From Halospina denitrificans (lineage in GTDB: Bacteria > Pseudomonadota > Gammaproteobacteria > Pseudomonadales > Oleiphilaceae), in the NCBI RefSeq assembly GCF_004364635.1, contig NZ_SOAX01000004.1, positions 124,001 to 188,000 on the forward strand: a stretch of DNA of 64,000 nucleotides, in the 5' to 3' direction. Shown here one piece after another: positions 45,417 through 55,095 of this stretch. The notes under the pieces are model-generated. The model was given only the letters and a program-made list of their open reading frames with translations. It was not told the DNA's origin and did no database searches. Every line of letters begins with the position of its first letter. Positions within the stretch are counted from its first letter, which is position 1. The translations under genes and the position numbers were made by a program.

Positions 45417-46280
45417 CTATCCCTCCCCCTTGCCCCCGACCGGCCGCGGCAATTCGATTTCCATACTGATGGGCAGATGATCCGACACTGGGTAACTGAC
45501 CACCTTGGCGTCGTGCACATCCAGAGAAGGACTCACCAGAATGTGATCCAGGGCCTTTTCCGGTCGCCAGCTCGGGAAGCTGAATGCCGAATTGGCCAAT
45601 GGAGCCAGATCCGCCTCTTTCAGGGGAGACTGCCCCAGGAGCTGATCCGCGTGAGCATTCATATCGCCCATGAGCACCACGTGCTCATAGGGCGCGATCA
45701 GGTCCCGGATATAGGCAAGCTGGCGGTTCTGGGCCCCCTTGCTCAATGACAGGTGCATCAGGACCAGGACCAGCGGGTCCTCGGGATTGCCATAATAGGC
45801 CACTATCGCGCCCCGGCCCGGAATCAGCCCCGGAAGACGATGATCTTCCACGGCCAGGGGCCGGTAGCGGCTGAGTATCCCGTTGCTGTGCTGGGCAATG
45901 CGCCCGAGATTGCGGTTCAGCTGCTGGCGCCAGTAGGGAAAACCACCGTGCTCGGCCAGATACTGCACCTGATTCACAAAACCGCTGCGCATGGAACCGC
46001 CATCACACTCCTGAAGCGCAACCACGTCGTAGTTGCGCAGCAGTTCCGCGATGCGATCCAGGTTGTCCTGACGTTGGCGATGCGGCAACAGGTGCTGCCA
46101 GCTCCGGGTCAGGTAATGATGATAGGCTTCGGTGGCAATCCCCACCTGGATATTGAAGGTCAGCAGCCGGATACGTCCGGCCCGCTGGAGTGTCGGTGCG
46201 AACTCAGAACCAGAGGTGGCGCCGCGAACCGGGTGAAGCCCGCGGAGCCGTTTTACCTGATCTCGCAGTCTTGGGTACAC
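45417..46280 (-). CDS. Endonuclease/exonuclease/phosphatase-family protein
   Basis: A 287-residue metal-dependent phosphodiesterase-fold protein: LLTFNIQVG, VVALQECDGGS (metal Glu), LMGDMNAHADQL, KALDHILVSP and the terminal VSDHLPISMEIELP catalytic histidine. The substrate may be DNA, lipid or nucleotide. It starts at GTG 46280, only 3 nt after the dsbA stop, without a clear ribosome site, so translation is probably coupled to dsbA. The same neighbour order is seen in pseudomonads. Confidence 0.85.
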   Translation of the reverse strand: MYPRLRDQVKRLRGLHPVRGATSGSEFAPTLQRAGRIRLLTFNIQVGIATEAYHHYLTRSWQHLLPHRQRQDNLDRIAELLRNYDVVALQECDGGSMRSGFVNQVQYLAEHGGFPYWRQQLNRNLGRIAQHSNGILSRYRPLAVEDHRLPGLIPGRGAIVAYYGNPEDPLVLVLMHLSLSKGAQNRQLAYIRDLIAPYEHVVLMGDMNAHADQLLGQSPLKEADLAPLANSAFSFPSWRPEKALDHILVSPSLDVHDAKVVSYPVSDHLPISMEIELPRPVGGKGEG

Positions 46281-46283
46281 GGA

Positions 46284-46913
46284 TTAATCGCCGGAGCGTT
46301 CCTGTTCCACCAGGTGATCAGCAATGGCCAGCATGTTCTCATAATTACCGGCCTTTCTGACGGTAATCACATAGCGCCCCTCAACAACCAGGGTTGGCGT
46401 TCCCGTTACCCGCGCGCCCTGCTGGAAGGCCTTGCCGCGGCGCATGGCCGTATCCACCGCGAAACTGTCCCAGGCTTCCGTGACCGCTTCGGCATCGGCT
46501 GCGCCAACTTCCTCGAAAAAGCCGGCCAAGGCCTCTTTTGAGTTGAGACTGCGCTTTTCACCGGCCAGGGCGTCAAACAACGGCCCGTGCATTTCATCGA
46601 CAACCCCAAGTTCACGCGCGACATAGAACGCCTGAGCATGGGTTTCCCAGTCACTACGCATGGATGCCGGCACATGGCGCAGATTCACGTCGTCCGCCAG
46701 GTCCTTCTTCCATTCCTTAATGACCGGCTGCATCTGGTAGCAGGAGGGGCAGCCATACCAGAAGACTTCGGCAACCTCGTACTGGTCCCCGGAACGGGTT
46801 TCAACCGGGTTGGACAGTTGATTGTAATGCGTTCCCTCTTCCCAGTCCTGCGCCATCGCCAGGGGAGCGACAAACGACAGAGCTAAAAGGGTACACAGAA
46901 TCCTTCGTGGCAT
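46284..46913 (-). CDS. dsbA: Thiol:disulfide interchange protein DsbA
   Basis: A 209-residue periplasmic oxidase with signal peptide (1-21, ending LAMA), thioredoxin motif C55-P-S-C58 in VFWYGCPSCYQM and cis-Pro loop VTGTPTLVVEGRYVI. Typical DsbA is CPHC; the histidine that makes the cysteine very oxidising is replaced by serine here, so redox potential could be lower. ATG 46913 is supported by GGAG eight nt upstream. It is downstream of cytochrome c4, whose maturation also depends on thiol chemistry. Confidence 0.93.
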   Translation of the reverse strand: MPRRILCTLLALSFVAPLAMAQDWEEGTHYNQLSNPVETRSGDQYEVAEVFWYGCPSCYQMQPVIKEWKKDLADDVNLRHVPASMRSDWETHAQAFYVARELGVVDEMHGPLFDALAGEKRSLNSKEALAGFFEEVGAADAEAVTEAWDSFAVDTAMRRGKAFQQGARVTGTPTLVVEGRYVITVRKAGNYENMLAIADHLVEQERSGD

Positions 46914-46998
46914 GTTCTTCTCCGAATAGGGCACTAATGAATTGACCACCCTATTGAAGCGAACTTTGAGGGCCGCAGCAAGTACCGATTGAGAAGCC

Positions 46999-47604
46999 TC
47001 AGTAGAGGCCCTCAATGTACTCGGCAACCGCCTCGATTTCCGAGTCGCTCAACCTGGACGCGATGCCGCCCATGATCTGGCTCTGCTCATTGTGGACGCG
47101 AGCACCGGATTTATAATCCTTCAGGGTCTGTGCCACATACCCGGAAGACTGACCACTGATGCGCGGATAGCCCGCCGGCTCGTTGCCCTTGCCCTGGGGC
47201 CCGTGGCACGCGGTACAGGCTGCGACGCCCTTGGACATATCGCCACCGCGGTAGAGCGACTCACCCTGATCGACCAGCTCCGGATCCGCTTCGCCACGGG
47301 GCATATCCTGCTGGCCAAAATACGCCGCAATGTCCTTCAGATCCTGATCGCTCATGCCATCCAGTTGCCCGGCCATCATGGGAATCTCCCGATCGCCGCT
47401 CTGGATCGCCTTGAGCTGGCGATAGAGGTAGTTCTCACCGATCCCGGAGAGCTTGGGGTATTCTCCCTGGGTAGGCTCGGCGCCAGCCTCGCCATGACAG
47501 GCGACACAGCCGCCAGCCAGCTCCTCACCCGCCTGGGGGTCGGCTGCCTGGACCGTGCCGGTCAGCCCCATCAACACTACTAGACCTGTCAGCAGTTTTT
47601 TCAT
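46999..47604 (-). CDS. Cytochrome c4 (dihaem)
   Basis: A 201-residue periplasmic dihaem protein. A signal peptide (1-20, ending TVQA) precedes two similar class I domains, each with a haem motif (CVACH and CTACH) and a distal methionine region ([36 protein letters not shown]). It passes electrons to terminal oxidases. The gene order cytochrome c4-dsbA-nuclease and divergent engB matches pseudomonads. The 147-nt divergent spacer with engB includes TATTATACATG near 47700, possibly promoter material. Confidence 0.94.
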   Translation of the reverse strand: MKKLLTGLVVLMGLTGTVQAADPQAGEELAGGCVACHGEAGAEPTQGEYPKLSGIGENYLYRQLKAIQSGDREIPMMAGQLDGMSDQDLKDIAAYFGQQDMPRGEADPELVDQGESLYRGGDMSKGVAACTACHGPQGKGNEPAGYPRISGQSSGYVAQTLKDYKSGARVHNEQSQIMGGIASRLSDSEIEAVAEYIEGLY

Positions 47605-47751
47605 TCTTGCACCACTCGGATTACGCTTTCATTCTGGTCTGGCCAACGGCGCGGACGGACACCCCGCCCAATCGCCGCCGGCCCCGGAAACTGGTGTGGT
47701 ATTATACATGTTTCGCCACTGACTGAAATCAGCAAAGCAACGGACCCTTTC

Positions 47752-48384
47752 GTGACCGACCAATCTCCCCACCCCACCATCGCCTTCAACAGCGCGCGCT
47801 TTCTCACCAGCGCCGCACACCTGGACCAGTGCCCCGAGGACGAAGGTTGCGAAGTGGCCTTTGCCGGGCGCTCCAATTCCGGAAAGTCCAGCGCTCTCAA
47901 CGCCATAACACGCAACAGCAAGCTGGCGCGCACCAGCAAGACGCCCGGCCGCACCCGCCTGATCAATTTCTTCACCCTGAGCCGCCCGGGTGCCCGCCTG
48001 GTGGACCTTCCCGGCTATGGTTATGCCCGGGTTTCGCGGGAAATGCAGCAGGACTGGGAAAAGCACCTCGGCGCCTACCTTGAGCACCGCCAATCCCTGC
48101 GCGGCATGACCCTGATCATGGATATCCGCCATCCGCTGTCAGAGTTCGACGAGATGCTCATCGAATGGTGCCAGCATCATGACCTTCCAATGCTTCTGCT
48201 GCTGACCAAGGCCGACAAGCTCAAGAAGAACCCGGCGCGCCAGCAGGTCCGGGACGTCCAGAATGCGCTGCGGGACGTCCCCTGCGTCACCCGGGTCCAG
48301 CCGTTCTCCGCCCTCAAGGGCGACGGCATCGATGAAGCCAGGGCCCACCTCAGCCAATGGCTGGATGGGCCCGACCCGGACTGA
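47752..48384 (+). CDS. engB: Ribosome-biogenesis GTP-binding protein EngB/YihA
   Basis: A 210-residue GTPase for 50S assembly. G1 [10 protein letters not shown]2 [15 protein letters not shown]3 [12 protein letters not shown]4 TKADKL and G5 SALKG are all present. It starts at GTG 47752 with only a weak ribosome site (CGGA). Its stop codon (48382-48384) abuts the convergent tetR stop directly, with no intergenic base. Confidence 0.95.
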   Translation: MTDQSPHPTIAFNSARFLTSAAHLDQCPEDEGCEVAFAGRSNSGKSSALNAITRNSKLARTSKTPGRTRLINFFTLSRPGARLVDLPGYGYARVSREMQQDWEKHLGAYLEHRQSLRGMTLIMDIRHPLSEFDEMLIEWCQHHDLPMLLLLTKADKLKKNPARQQVRDVQNALRDVPCVTRVQPFSALKGDGIDEARAHLSQWLDGPDPD

Positions 48385-49059
48385 TCAGGAACCTTCAGCC
48401 TCGGGCTGGACCCGGGACAGCTGCGGCCGGTAACGCTCTCTGATCGCCGCCATCTGGTCATAATACGAATCGGTCAGGTAGGGCAACTGAAGGGTCAGCA
48501 CCTGGTAGATCCCCTGCTTGAGTTCCTGCTGGCTGGTGGCATCGTTTCCGCCGTCCGCACGGGCGGTTTTCAGGAACGCCATCCAGTTCGTCACCACCAG
48601 CCACACGTTCAGGGCCATGGCTTCCTGTTCCTGATCGGAATGCGGGTGAAGAATGCCCGCATCCTCAAGTCCCTGCAACACCGCCCGTACTTCCGTCAGG
48701 CACTGGAAGGTGAATTCGCGATAGTCCATGCGCAAGCGCTCGTCCGTGGTCAGCAGGTATTCGAGATCGCGGTGAAAGAACCGGTAATACCAGAGCCCAT
48801 CAAAGACCGATTCCAGGTAGAACATCTGGTCCTCGATCGTCAGTGTGCGATCGCGCGGCACCCGGAGGTACCGGTCAACCAGGGCCCGGTACTGGATAAA
48901 CAGCGAGTAGATGATGTCGGTCTTGTTGCGGAAGTGGTAGTACAGATTCCCGGGGGAGATGCCCAGCTCCGCCGCAATATGGTTGGTGGTGACATTGCGC
49001 TCACCCTGTTCGTTGAACAGTTGAAGACTGGTCTGGAGAATCCGGTCACGGGTTTTCAT
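48385..49059 (-). CDS. TetR-family regulator of the aldehyde/alcohol oxidation operon
   Basis: A 224-residue regulator: helix-turn-helix RDRILQTSLQLFNEQGERNV then HIAAELGISPGNLYYHFRNK, ligand domain with YRFFHRDLEYLLTTDERLRM. This type (large C-domain with DYREFTFQCL) is common in pseudomonads near fatty-acid genes. It is divergent from the aldehyde dehydrogenase operon with a perfect 10-bp operator palindrome between them. It probably represses that operon and itself, relieved by an aldehyde, alcohol or acyl derivative. Confidence 0.9.
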   Translation of the reverse strand: MKTRDRILQTSLQLFNEQGERNVTTNHIAAELGISPGNLYYHFRNKTDIIYSLFIQYRALVDRYLRVPRDRTLTIEDQMFYLESVFDGLWYYRFFHRDLEYLLTTDERLRMDYREFTFQCLTEVRAVLQGLEDAGILHPHSDQEQEAMALNVWLVVTNWMAFLKTARADGGNDATSQQELKQGIYQVLTLQLPYLTDSYYDQMAAIRERYRPQLSRVQPEAEGS

Positions 49060-49085
49060 GGGGCCTCTGACAGCAGGGGATTGAC

Positions 49086-49107
49086 TATTAGAGTAGATAC
49101 TCTAATA
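49086..49107. promoter_or_regulatory. Operator palindrome between tetR and aldehyde dehydrogenase
   Basis: TATTAGAGTA-GA-TACTCTAATA, perfect 10-bp arms with a 2-bp spacer, in the 100-nt divergent intergenic region. It is the probable TetR binding site. A -10-like element may lie within or just after it. Confidence 0.75.
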
Positions 49108-49159
49108 ATGAATTTAAAGGGTAGCCTATGGCCCGAGGAACGATACAGGAGAACCTGAC

Positions 49160-50605
49160 ATGGTCGCGAACGTAGTTCAGCTGACGGATACCAAGAAACA
49201 GGTCCAGCAGATTAACCGGGCATTCAGCGCCCAGCGTCAGGCGGCACGCGCGCACCCCACGCCAAGCCTGGCCGAGCGCCGCGAGCATCTGAAGCGGCTC
49301 AAGCGCATGCTGCTGGCCAACCAGGACGCGTTCTGCGATGCGATCAACGAGGACTTCGGCGGTCGTTCCCGGGACGAGACGCTCCTTGCCGAGTTCATGC
49401 CCTCAATCCAGAACATCAACTACACCCAGCACAACCTGGCGCGCTGGATGAAACCGGAAAAGCGCAAGGTCCACGTGCTGTTCCAGCCCGCACGCAACGA
49501 GGTTCACTACGAGCCCCTGGGTGTGGTGGGCATTATGGTTCCGTGGAACTACCCGCTCTTTCTGGCCGCGGGCCCGCTGACCGCTGCCCTGGCGGCCGGC
49601 AATCGCGTGATGCTGAAGCTGTCGGAATTCACACCGGCCACCTCCGCGCTGCTTGAACGCCTCCTGCACGAGACCTTCCCGTCTGACCTGGTGACGGTCA
49701 TCAATGGCGAGGCCGACGTGGCCCAGGCATTCTCCGCCAAGCCGTTCGACCATCTCCTGTTTACCGGCTCAACGCCGGTGGGCCGACTGGTCATGAAGGC
49801 GGCTGCCGAAAACCTGACGCCGGTCACCCTGGAGCTGGGCGGCAAGTCCCCGGCCATCGTCTCCCATGAAGTCCCCATGAAGGACGCCGCCGAACGCATT
49901 GCCTTCGGCAAGGCCATCAACGCGGGGCAGACCTGTGTGGCGCCGGATTACATCCTGTGCCCCCGGGACCGGGTCAAGAGCTTTGTGGACGAGTTCCGCG
50001 CGGCCTTTTCGACCATGTACCCGACTGTGAAGGACAACCCGGACTACACCAGCATCATCAACGAACGCCAGCATGAACGCCTGCAGGGCATACTGAATGA
50101 CGCCAGGGATAAAGGCGCAGAGGTAATCGAGGTGAACCCGGGGAACGAGTACTTCGGCGAGGGCACCCGCAAGCTGCCGCCGCAGTTGATCCTGAACGCC
50201 ACCGAAGACATGCGGGTGCTCCAGGAAGAGGTATTCGGGCCACTGCTGCCGATTGTCACCTACGACCGCATGGACGAGGCGCTGGATTACATCAATGACC
50301 GGCCCCATCCCCTGGCACTGTACTATTTCGGCTACGACCGCGCCGAACAGAAGTACGTGCGCGAACACACCCGCTCCGGCGGCGTCTGCATCAACGACAC
50401 CCTGGTGCATGTCGGCCAGGACGACCTGCCGTTTGGCGGCGTGGGTGATTCCGGCATGGGCAGCTACCATGGCAGTGAGGGATTCGTGACCTTCAGCAAT
50501 GCTCGCGGCATCATGAGAAAACAGCGGTTCAACAGTGGCAAGGTGATTCACGCCCCACACGGGACCCTGTTACACAAGCTGATCTACAGGATCTTCATCC
50601 GATAA
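49160..50605 (+). CDS. calB: Coniferyl aldehyde dehydrogenase-type enzyme
   Basis: A 481-residue NAD(P)-dependent aldehyde dehydrogenase: cofactor GVVGIMVPWNYPLFLAAGPL, FTGSTPVGRLVMKAA, catalytic Glu in LELGGKSPAIV and catalytic Cys in NAGQTCVAPDYIL, with the C-terminal hydrophobic tail LLHKLIYRIFI of membrane-associating class 3 enzymes. This subgroup is annotated as coniferyl aldehyde dehydrogenase, but in oil-degrading marine bacteria it often serves long-chain aldehydes. AGGAGAACC precedes the ATG. It is the first gene of an operon with the Tat protein and GMC oxidoreductase. Confidence 0.9.
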   Translation: MVANVVQLTDTKKQVQQINRAFSAQRQAARAHPTPSLAERREHLKRLKRMLLANQDAFCDAINEDFGGRSRDETLLAEFMPSIQNINYTQHNLARWMKPEKRKVHVLFQPARNEVHYEPLGVVGIMVPWNYPLFLAAGPLTAALAAGNRVMLKLSEFTPATSALLERLLHETFPSDLVTVINGEADVAQAFSAKPFDHLLFTGSTPVGRLVMKAAAENLTPVTLELGGKSPAIVSHEVPMKDAAERIAFGKAINAGQTCVAPDYILCPRDRVKSFVDEFRAAFSTMYPTVKDNPDYTSIINERQHERLQGILNDARDKGAEVIEVNPGNEYFGEGTRKLPPQLILNATEDMRVLQEEVFGPLLPIVTYDRMDEALDYINDRPHPLALYYFGYDRAEQKYVREHTRSGGVCINDTLVHVGQDDLPFGGVGDSGMGSYHGSEGFVTFSNARGIMRKQRFNSGKVIHAPHGTLLHKLIYRIFIR

Positions 50606-50635
50606 CCAACGGGTGACCCGACAAGGACAACAATA

Positions 50636-51271
50636 ATGCCCCGGGAAAACACAGAAAACGGGGAAGGCAACGCCGACATGGATCGGCGCGCCTTCCTGCG
50701 ACTCGGCTTCAACGGAGGCACCGCGCTGGGTGGTGCCGTCGCCATCGCCAGCCTCTCCGGCTGTTCCGCGCGCCCCCTGCATGACCCCAGGGGTCCAGCC
50801 ACCGCCTCGGCCCCCGACCATGGGTGGCACTTTCTCACCGAAGAGGACCGGGTTGTCCTGGCCGCGCTGATTCCCGCGATTATCGGCCCCCAGATCCCGA
50901 GCGATGCGGACGAGCGCGAGGCCACCATCGCACGGACCATGGAGGATATGGACCAGGCCCTGCACTTCATGGGCCCGCCCAACCAGGCTGAATTCCGGCA
51001 ACTGTTCGACCTGCTTGAATTCACGCCAACGCGCCTGACCATGGCTCGCGTGACCTCCTACTGGCCGAATGTCTCGGAAGCCCAGGCTGAAGCCTTTCTT
51101 CAGCGCTGGCGCAACAGCAGTTTCAACATCTTCAACAAGGCCTACCTTGGGCTGGTTCAGGTGACCAACGCAGCCTGGTATGGACGCCCGGACCACTATC
51201 AGCAGATGGGTTACCCCGGGCCACCCGCCTACACCTACGACGAGCTTCCCCAACTCAACCGCGCAAGCTGA
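50636..51271 (+). CDS. Tat-exported small subunit-like protein (gluconate 2-dehydrogenase subunit 3 type)
   Basis: A 211-residue protein with a twin-arginine signal peptide: D-R-R-A-F-L-R at about residues 16-22, hydrophobic GGTALGGAVAIASLSG, then a lipobox-like LSGC. The mature part includes LTEEDRVVLAALIPAIIGPQ, the pattern of subunit 3 partners of GMC alcohol dehydrogenases. It lies 10 nt before the GMC gene. If exported, it could carry the folded flavoprotein partner by hitchhiking; that partner has no signal of its own. Confidence 0.75.
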   Translation: MPRENTENGEGNADMDRRAFLRLGFNGGTALGGAVAIASLSGCSARPLHDPRGPATASAPDHGWHFLTEEDRVVLAALIPAIIGPQIPSDADEREATIARTMEDMDQALHFMGPPNQAEFRQLFDLLEFTPTRLTMARVTSYWPNVSEAQAEAFLQRWRNSSFNIFNKAYLGLVQVTNAAWYGRPDHYQQMGYPGPPAYTYDELPQLNRAS

Positions 51272-51281
51272 GAATACACAG

Positions 51282-52880
51282 ATGGCAGAGTTCAACCTTT
51301 ACGGAAAGGGCATTGAAGACGGCTGGGCCGTGGAAGACGCGGCCCGGCTGGAAGCCGACACCCATTTCCAGGCAGACGTGGCGATTATCGGAACGGGCGC
51401 GGGTGGCGGAACCACGGCTCAGCTTTTGTCAGAGGCCGGATTCCGGGTGATCCTGGTGGAAGAGGGGCGGCTGTATCATGACCCCGACTTCACCATGAAC
51501 GAACAGAAAAGCTACAGCCGGCTCTATCAGGAAGGGATGACACGCGCGACAGCGGATGGTGGTATCGCCATCCTGCAGGGGCGGTGTGTGGGCGGGTCCA
51601 CAACGGTGAACTGGACCTCAAGCTTCCGCACCCCGGAGGCCACCCTCAATCACTGGAAAAACCAGCACGGCATCCAGGACTGCGAGCCGGAAACCCTATC
51701 GCCCTGGTTCGGCAACCGTGAGAATGAGCTCAACATCCAACCCTGGACCACCGAGCCCAACCGCAATAACGGGGTTCTGCGCGATGGCTGCCAGGAACTG
51801 GGCTGGGACTGGAAAACCATTCCCCGCAACGTGAAGGGCTGCTGGGATCTGGGCTACTGCGGCATGGGCTGCCCGACGAATGCCAAGCAAGGCACGCTGG
51901 TGACCAGCGTGCCGGCGTCGCTCAGGCGCGGCGCCACCCTGGTCCACAGCCTGCGGGCCGAAAAACTGCACCATAACCAGGATCGCGTGGAATACCTGGA
52001 AGCAACAGCGCTGGGAGAAGATGGGGTGGCACCCACCGGCCGCAAGGTCCGCATCGAGGCGGATCATTTTGTGGTGGCGGCCAGTGCCATCGGGTCGCCC
52101 GGTCTGCTGCTGCGCTCAAAGGTACCGGATCCCCATGAACGCCTGGGCCGGCGCACCTTTCTCCACCCGGTCAACGCAGCCGTTGCCCGCATGCCAGAGA
52201 CCGTTGAGGCCTATTACGGGGCGCCCCAGTCCATCTATTCCGATGAATTTCTCTGGCGGGATGGCGTCGCCGGCAAACCGGGTTTCAAGCTGGAGGTTCC
52301 ACCGCTGCATCCGGTGATGGCCGCTGCCGTCCTGCCGGACCATGGCGAGGCCATGGCAGCCCAGGCCAATGACTTTCCACGCATCCAGTCGGTGATCGCC
52401 CTGCTCCGCGACGGCTTCAACGAGGACAGCCAGGGCGGCACCGTCACCCTTCGTGACGACGGCAGCCCTCAGCTCCACTACCCGATGAGTGACAGCCTCT
52501 GGGAAGGCATGCGCGAATCCTGGCTGCGCATGGCGGAATGCCAGTTCGCGGCCGGCGCCAGTGCCGTCAGGGCCGTTCATATGGACTCCGGCTACTGGAA
52601 CAGCTGGAAGGAGGCGCGGGAGGCGATCAAGGAACTCCCGCTCGCCATACATCGGGCACGTCTGTTCACGGCCCATCAGATGGGGGGCTGCGCCATGGGC
52701 GAAGATCCCCGCCACAGCGTCGTGAACAGTTACGGCGAACACCACCAGCTGAGCAACCTTTCCGTCCACGACGCCTCGATTTTTCCGACCAGCCTGGGTG
52801 CGAATCCGCAGCTGACGGTGTATGCTCTGGCAGCGCGTAACAGTCAGCGACTGGCTGACCGCCTCAAGGGCAAAGCATGA
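51282..52880 (+). CDS. GMC-family FAD alcohol oxidoreductase
   Basis: A 532-residue flavoprotein: FAD loop VAIIGTGAGGGTTAQLLSEA, GGSTTVNWTSSFRTP, a cysteine-containing insert CWDLGYCGMGCPTNAKQG, and the C-terminal catalytic HQMGGCAMG and GANPQLTVYALAARNSQRLA. It resembles long-chain alcohol oxidoreductases. ATG 51282 is used since the FAD domain follows directly; the frame open from 51180 overlaps the previous gene and is spurious. With the aldehyde dehydrogenase it could take a primary alcohol to the acid. Confidence 0.88.
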   Translation: MAEFNLYGKGIEDGWAVEDAARLEADTHFQADVAIIGTGAGGGTTAQLLSEAGFRVILVEEGRLYHDPDFTMNEQKSYSRLYQEGMTRATADGGIAILQGRCVGGSTTVNWTSSFRTPEATLNHWKNQHGIQDCEPETLSPWFGNRENELNIQPWTTEPNRNNGVLRDGCQELGWDWKTIPRNVKGCWDLGYCGMGCPTNAKQGTLVTSVPASLRRGATLVHSLRAEKLHHNQDRVEYLEATALGEDGVAPTGRKVRIEADHFVVAASAIGSPGLLLRSKVPDPHERLGRRTFLHPVNAAVARMPETVEAYYGAPQSIYSDEFLWRDGVAGKPGFKLEVPPLHPVMAAAVLPDHGEAMAAQANDFPRIQSVIALLRDGFNEDSQGGTVTLRDDGSPQLHYPMSDSLWEGMRESWLRMAECQFAAGASAVRAVHMDSGYWNSWKEAREAIKELPLAIHRARLFTAHQMGGCAMGEDPRHSVVNSYGEHHQLSNLSVHDASIFPTSLGANPQLTVYALAARNSQRLADRLKGKA

Positions 52881-52895
52881 CGGCGTGGGAGATAA

Positions 52896-53390
<495 letters not shown>

Positions 53391-53400
53391 GCGCGACACC

Positions 53401-55095
53401 ATGACGGGAAGACAACGGATCGCGCTGGCAGCCCTCTGCCTGGCGCTCGCGGGCTGTGGCAACACGGAGCGGGAAGCGACGCAGCAGGCCGGGGTGGCAT
53501 CGGCCCACCCGATGGCCACGGAGGCCGGAATCCGGGTGCTCGAGTCCGGCGGCAACGCCTTTGATGCCGCCGTGGCCACGGCTGCCACCCTCGGCGTGGT
53601 GGAGCCCTACAGCTCGGGGATCGGTGGCGGCGGCTTCTGGGTCCTGCGACCAGCCGACGGCGACCCCGTGGTAATTGATGCCCGGGAAACCGCGCCGGGA
53701 AAGGCCCACCCCGACCTCTACCTGGACGAGGACGGCGAGGTACTGGAGGGTGAGCCCTCACTCAACGGCGCCCTTGCCGCCGGTATTCCGGGCCAACCCG
53801 CTGCCCTGGACCGTATAACCGGCGACTACGGCAACCTGCCCCTGCACCGCAACCTTGCCCCGGCCATCAAGCTGGCGCGCACCGGGTTCCCGGTGGATGA
53901 GCGATACCGCTCGCTGGCTGAATTCCGTCTGGAGGTCCTCCGTGAGGATCCCACAACCCGGCGTCTCTTTCTGGATGGCGAAGGTAATGTGCCTGAAGCG
54001 GGAACCCTGATCCATCAGCCGGCGCTGGCCGACACCCTCAGGACTCTTGCCCGGAAAGGGCGCGACGGCTTCTACCAGGGTGAACTGGCACAGAAGCTGA
54101 CCCGCGACGTGCGGGCCGCTGGCGGCATCTGGACCGGCGAGGACCTTGCGGAGTACGAAACCATCAAGCGCAAGCCCCGGATCATCGATTTCCGGGACGC
54201 ACGCATCCTGACGGCCCCCGCGCCTTCATCCGGCGGTGTCGCGCTCGGCCAACTCTTTGGCATGCTGCAGGCTCGCCCGCTGCCCGCGACGGCGGATTCC
54301 GTGGAGCGCACCCACTGGCTGACCGAGATGATGCGCCGGGCCTACCGGGATCGGGCCCAGTATCTGGGCGATCCGGCATTCACGGACATACCGACACAGA
54401 AACTGCTGTCCCCGGACTACCTGGAAAGCCTCGCATCAGACATCACCCCGGACAGCGCCACACCCAGCGGCCAACTAACCGACCCGGGAACCGATGGGCG
54501 CCACACCTCCCACCTGTCCGTAATAGATGCTCAGGGCAACGCCGTATCCGCAACCCTGAGCATCAACTACCCCTTCGGCTCAGGGGTAACCTCAGAGCGC
54601 ACCGGCATTGTCCTCAACAACGAAATGGATGACTTCAGCATCCGGCCCGGATATCCCAATGCGTATGGCCTGATCGGCGGTGAGGCGAACAGGGTGGAGG
54701 CGGGGAAACGACCGCTGTCCAGCATGAGTCCTGTGATTCTGGAAACCGACGGCGCCATAACCGCTGTGGGCACACCCGGTGGCAGCCGGATCATTACCAT
54801 GAATTTCCTGGCATTACTGGATCTCCTGGATGGCCACGCCCCCGCAAGCGTGGTTGCCAATCACCGCTTTCATCATCAGTACCAGCCGGATCAGATCCAG
54901 CATGAGCCGGATACCTTTACGACGACTGAAAAAGAGCGGCTCCGCGATCTGGGTCACGAACTCAAGGACGTGGGCAGGACCTACGGCAATATGCAGCTGA
55001 TCCGCCAGGCCACGGACACCGGCCGGATAACGGGGGCGTCGGATCCCCGCGGCATCGGCCGAGCAGGGGTCATCGATGCCACTGACTCAGAGTAG
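53401..55095 (+). CDS. ggt: Gamma-glutamyltransferase, lipoprotein type
   Basis: A 564-residue self-processing N-terminal nucleophile hydrolase. The lipobox LAGC (C19) predicts a lipid-anchored envelope protein rather than the soluble periplasmic form of E. coli. The processing and catalytic threonine is T369 in DGRHTSHLSVIDAQGNAVSA; substrate regions NPYGSG-like NYPFGSGV and LSSMSPVI follow. It degrades glutathione or gamma-glutamyl peptides for amino-acid recovery. The start follows coaD by 10 nt with a weak ribosome site; the 3' end overlaps the convergent DUF945 gene by 9 nt. Confidence 0.92.
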   Translation: MTGRQRIALAALCLALAGCGNTEREATQQAGVASAHPMATEAGIRVLESGGNAFDAAVATAATLGVVEPYSSGIGGGGFWVLRPADGDPVVIDARETAPGKAHPDLYLDEDGEVLEGEPSLNGALAAGIPGQPAALDRITGDYGNLPLHRNLAPAIKLARTGFPVDERYRSLAEFRLEVLREDPTTRRLFLDGEGNVPEAGTLIHQPALADTLRTLARKGRDGFYQGELAQKLTRDVRAAGGIWTGEDLAEYETIKRKPRIIDFRDARILTAPAPSSGGVALGQLFGMLQARPLPATADSVERTHWLTEMMRRAYRDRAQYLGDPAFTDIPTQKLLSPDYLESLASDITPDSATPSGQLTDPGTDGRHTSHLSVIDAQGNAVSATLSINYPFGSGVTSERTGIVLNNEMDDFSIRPGYPNAYGLIGGEANRVEAGKRPLSSMSPVILETDGAITAVGTPGGSRIITMNFLALLDLLDGHAPASVVANHRFHHQYQPDQIQHEPDTFTTTEKERLRDLGHELKDVGRTYGNMQLIRQATDTGRITGASDPRGIGRAGVIDATDSE

